A stretch of 64,000 bases of DNA from contig NZ_CP024608.1 of NCBI RefSeq assembly GCF_002752675.1, positions 4,092,001 through 4,156,000 on the forward strand, read 5' to 3'. Each line of letters begins with the position of its first letter. Positions within the stretch are counted from its first letter, which is position 1. Below are positions 63,056-64,000 of this stretch, piece by piece. The position numbers were made by a program, and so were the translations under genes. The stretch comes from Massilia violaceinigra (GTDB lineage: Bacteria > Pseudomonadota > Gammaproteobacteria > Burkholderiales > Burkholderiaceae_D). A model generated the notes under the pieces. It was not told the origin of the DNA and made no database searches. It saw nothing but the letters and a program-made list of their open reading frames with translations.

Positions 63056-64000
63056 AGCGATGTCAGTTCGGCGGCGCGTGCGGCATGCTGCGGGTCGGTG
63101 GGGTCGCTGGCGCGCGGGTGGGTGGGGCGTACGTCGTGGCGCTCGACCACCTGCAGGCCGCCGGCCGCGATCAGCGCCAGCAACTGCTCGCGCGGACGCA
63201 GGCCGAGGTGCTCGGCCAGGTCGGACAGGATCAGCCAGCCCTCGCCGCCGGGCGCCAGATGGGCCGCCAAGCCTTTCAAAAAGCCCTTGAGCATGCGGCT
63301 GTCCGGATCGTACACCGCGTATTCGATCGAGGAACTCGGGCGCCCCGGCAGCCAGGGAGGATTGCACACCACCAGGTTAGCGCGTCCCTCGGGGAACAGG
63401 TCGGCCTGGACCACCTCGACCTTGCCCGACACGCCCAGGCGCTGCAGGTTTTCGCTCGCGCAGGAGAGGGCGCGCGCATCCATGTCGGTAGCGACCACGC
63501 GCCCGACGCCGCGCTGCGCCAGCAGGGCCGCCAGCACGCCGGTGCCGGTGCCGATATCGAAGGCCAGCGCGCACGCGGGCGGCAGCGGGGCGTCGGCCAC
63601 CAGCGCCACGTACTCGCCGCGGATTGGCGAAAACACGCCGTAGTGGGGGTGGATGCGCGCTTCCAGCGCCGGAATCTCGACGCCGTTCTTGCGCCACTCG
63701 TGGGCGCCGATCAGGCCAAGCAGTTCGCGCATCGATGCCACGAACGGTTCGTCGCCGCGTCCGTAGGCTTCGTTGCAGGCTTGCTTGACGTCCGGCGCGC
63801 GGCGCAGCGGCACGCTGTAGTCGGCCTCGAACGGCAGCAGCAGCATGGCCAGCGTGCGCGCGCGCTGCGACTGGGCCTGGCGGTGCAGGTGGAACGCGTC
63901 GGCCGGCGAGGCAGGTACCTTGGCTGGCTTGGCGCGTCCGCCTTTATGGTCGGCGCGCCGCGCCAGCGCCTGCAGCAGCTGGCGCGCGTTGTGAAAGTCG
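63034..64000 (-). CDS. Class I SAM-dependent methyltransferase, 5' end beyond window
   Basis: About 322 residues are visible and the frame is still open at the window edge, so the N-terminus is missing. Motif I AFDIGTGTGVLAALLA and the VVCNPPWLPG motif, typical of N-methyltransferases on amide or base nitrogen (HemK/RlmG-like), are clear. SSSIEYAVYDPDSRMLKGFL follows. The N-terminal DFHNARQLLQALARRADHKGG stretch precedes an Ala/Pro linker. Target unknown, possibly a ribosomal or release-factor substrate. Confidence 0.85.
   Translation of the reverse strand, partial: DFHNARQLLQALARRADHKGGRAKPAKVPASPADAFHLHRQAQSQRARTLAMLLLPFEADYSVPLRRAPDVKQACNEAYGRGDEPFVASMRELLGLIGAHEWRKNGVEIPALEARIHPHYGVFSPIRGEYVALVADAPLPPACALAFDIGTGTGVLAALLAQRGVGRVVATDMDARALSCASENLQRLGVSGKVEVVQADLFPEGRANLVVCNPPWLPGRPSSSIEYAVYDPDSRMLKGFLKGLAAHLAPGGEGWLILSDLAEHLGLRPREQLLALIAAGGLQVVERHDVRPTHPRASDPTDPQHAARAAELTSLWRLRAL

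Overview
The window is a GC-rich chromosomal segment from a motile betaproteobacterium, most likely Oxalobacteraceae of the Massilia/Duganella/Telluria type. This rests on an flhDC-led flagellar and chemotaxis locus, the earP/efp pair with an Arg32-type EF-P, the DUF3460-scpA-panC order, a kynU-kynA operon and proline/alanine-rich high-GC coding. Genus is an inference from gene content, not from rRNA. No rRNA, CRISPR array or prophage was seen.

Region 1 (1-5777): the 3' end of htpG, a small RBBP9-type serine hydrolase, a secreted GH5 glycosidase with two CBM6-like modules, and kynU-kynA for tryptophan breakdown. Region 2 (5778-20937): flagellar and chemotaxis control. flhD, flhC and a translationally coupled membrane methyltransferase are followed by motA, motB, a CheZ-motif protein, cheY-like, cheA, cheW, an MCP, cheR, cheD, cheB, cheY and cheZ, then a degenerate EAL-HDOD protein. 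Together these encode the flagellar master regulator, the stator and a complete excitation/adaptation pathway, with two candidate CheY-P phosphatases.

Region 3 (20938-30787): repeat-bounded small genes (TonB C-terminal protein, cyclic-phosphate receiver-like protein, Cys-rich secreted protein), then housekeeping genes panC, scpA, DUF3460, a FabMG-like protein, GNAT, metG, apbC and a DUF4399 protein. Region 4 (30788-43078): a segmental tandem duplication of about 2.7 kb (solute-binding protein, beta-helix protein, 3' end of a VWA gene). It abuts a tightly overlapping five-gene operon: SWIM protein, DUF5691 protein, MoxR AAA ATPase, DUF5682 TraB/EreA-like protein and VWA protein. This operon is the best candidate in the window for an undescribed system.

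Region 5 (43079-52909): a Tat/lipoprotein vanadium-haloperoxidase-like protein, an SbcD-like/YhaN-like nuclease-ATPase pair whose stop codon lies in the target duplication of an intact IS1380-family element, and gltX. Region 6 (52910-55782): a duplicated tRNA-Ala/tRNA-Glu array, earP and efp. Region 7 (55783-59374): a type VI secretion-type phosphorylation cluster (TssQ-like lipoprotein, PpkA-like kinase, PP2C phosphatase, FHA-less TagH C-terminal protein) with no structural tss genes in view. Region 8 (59375-64000): dbpA, a small hypothetical gene, initiator tRNA, GNAT, a periplasmic binding protein and a methyltransferase that runs off the end.

Long ORFs antisense to real genes are common here because of the high GC content and were left out.
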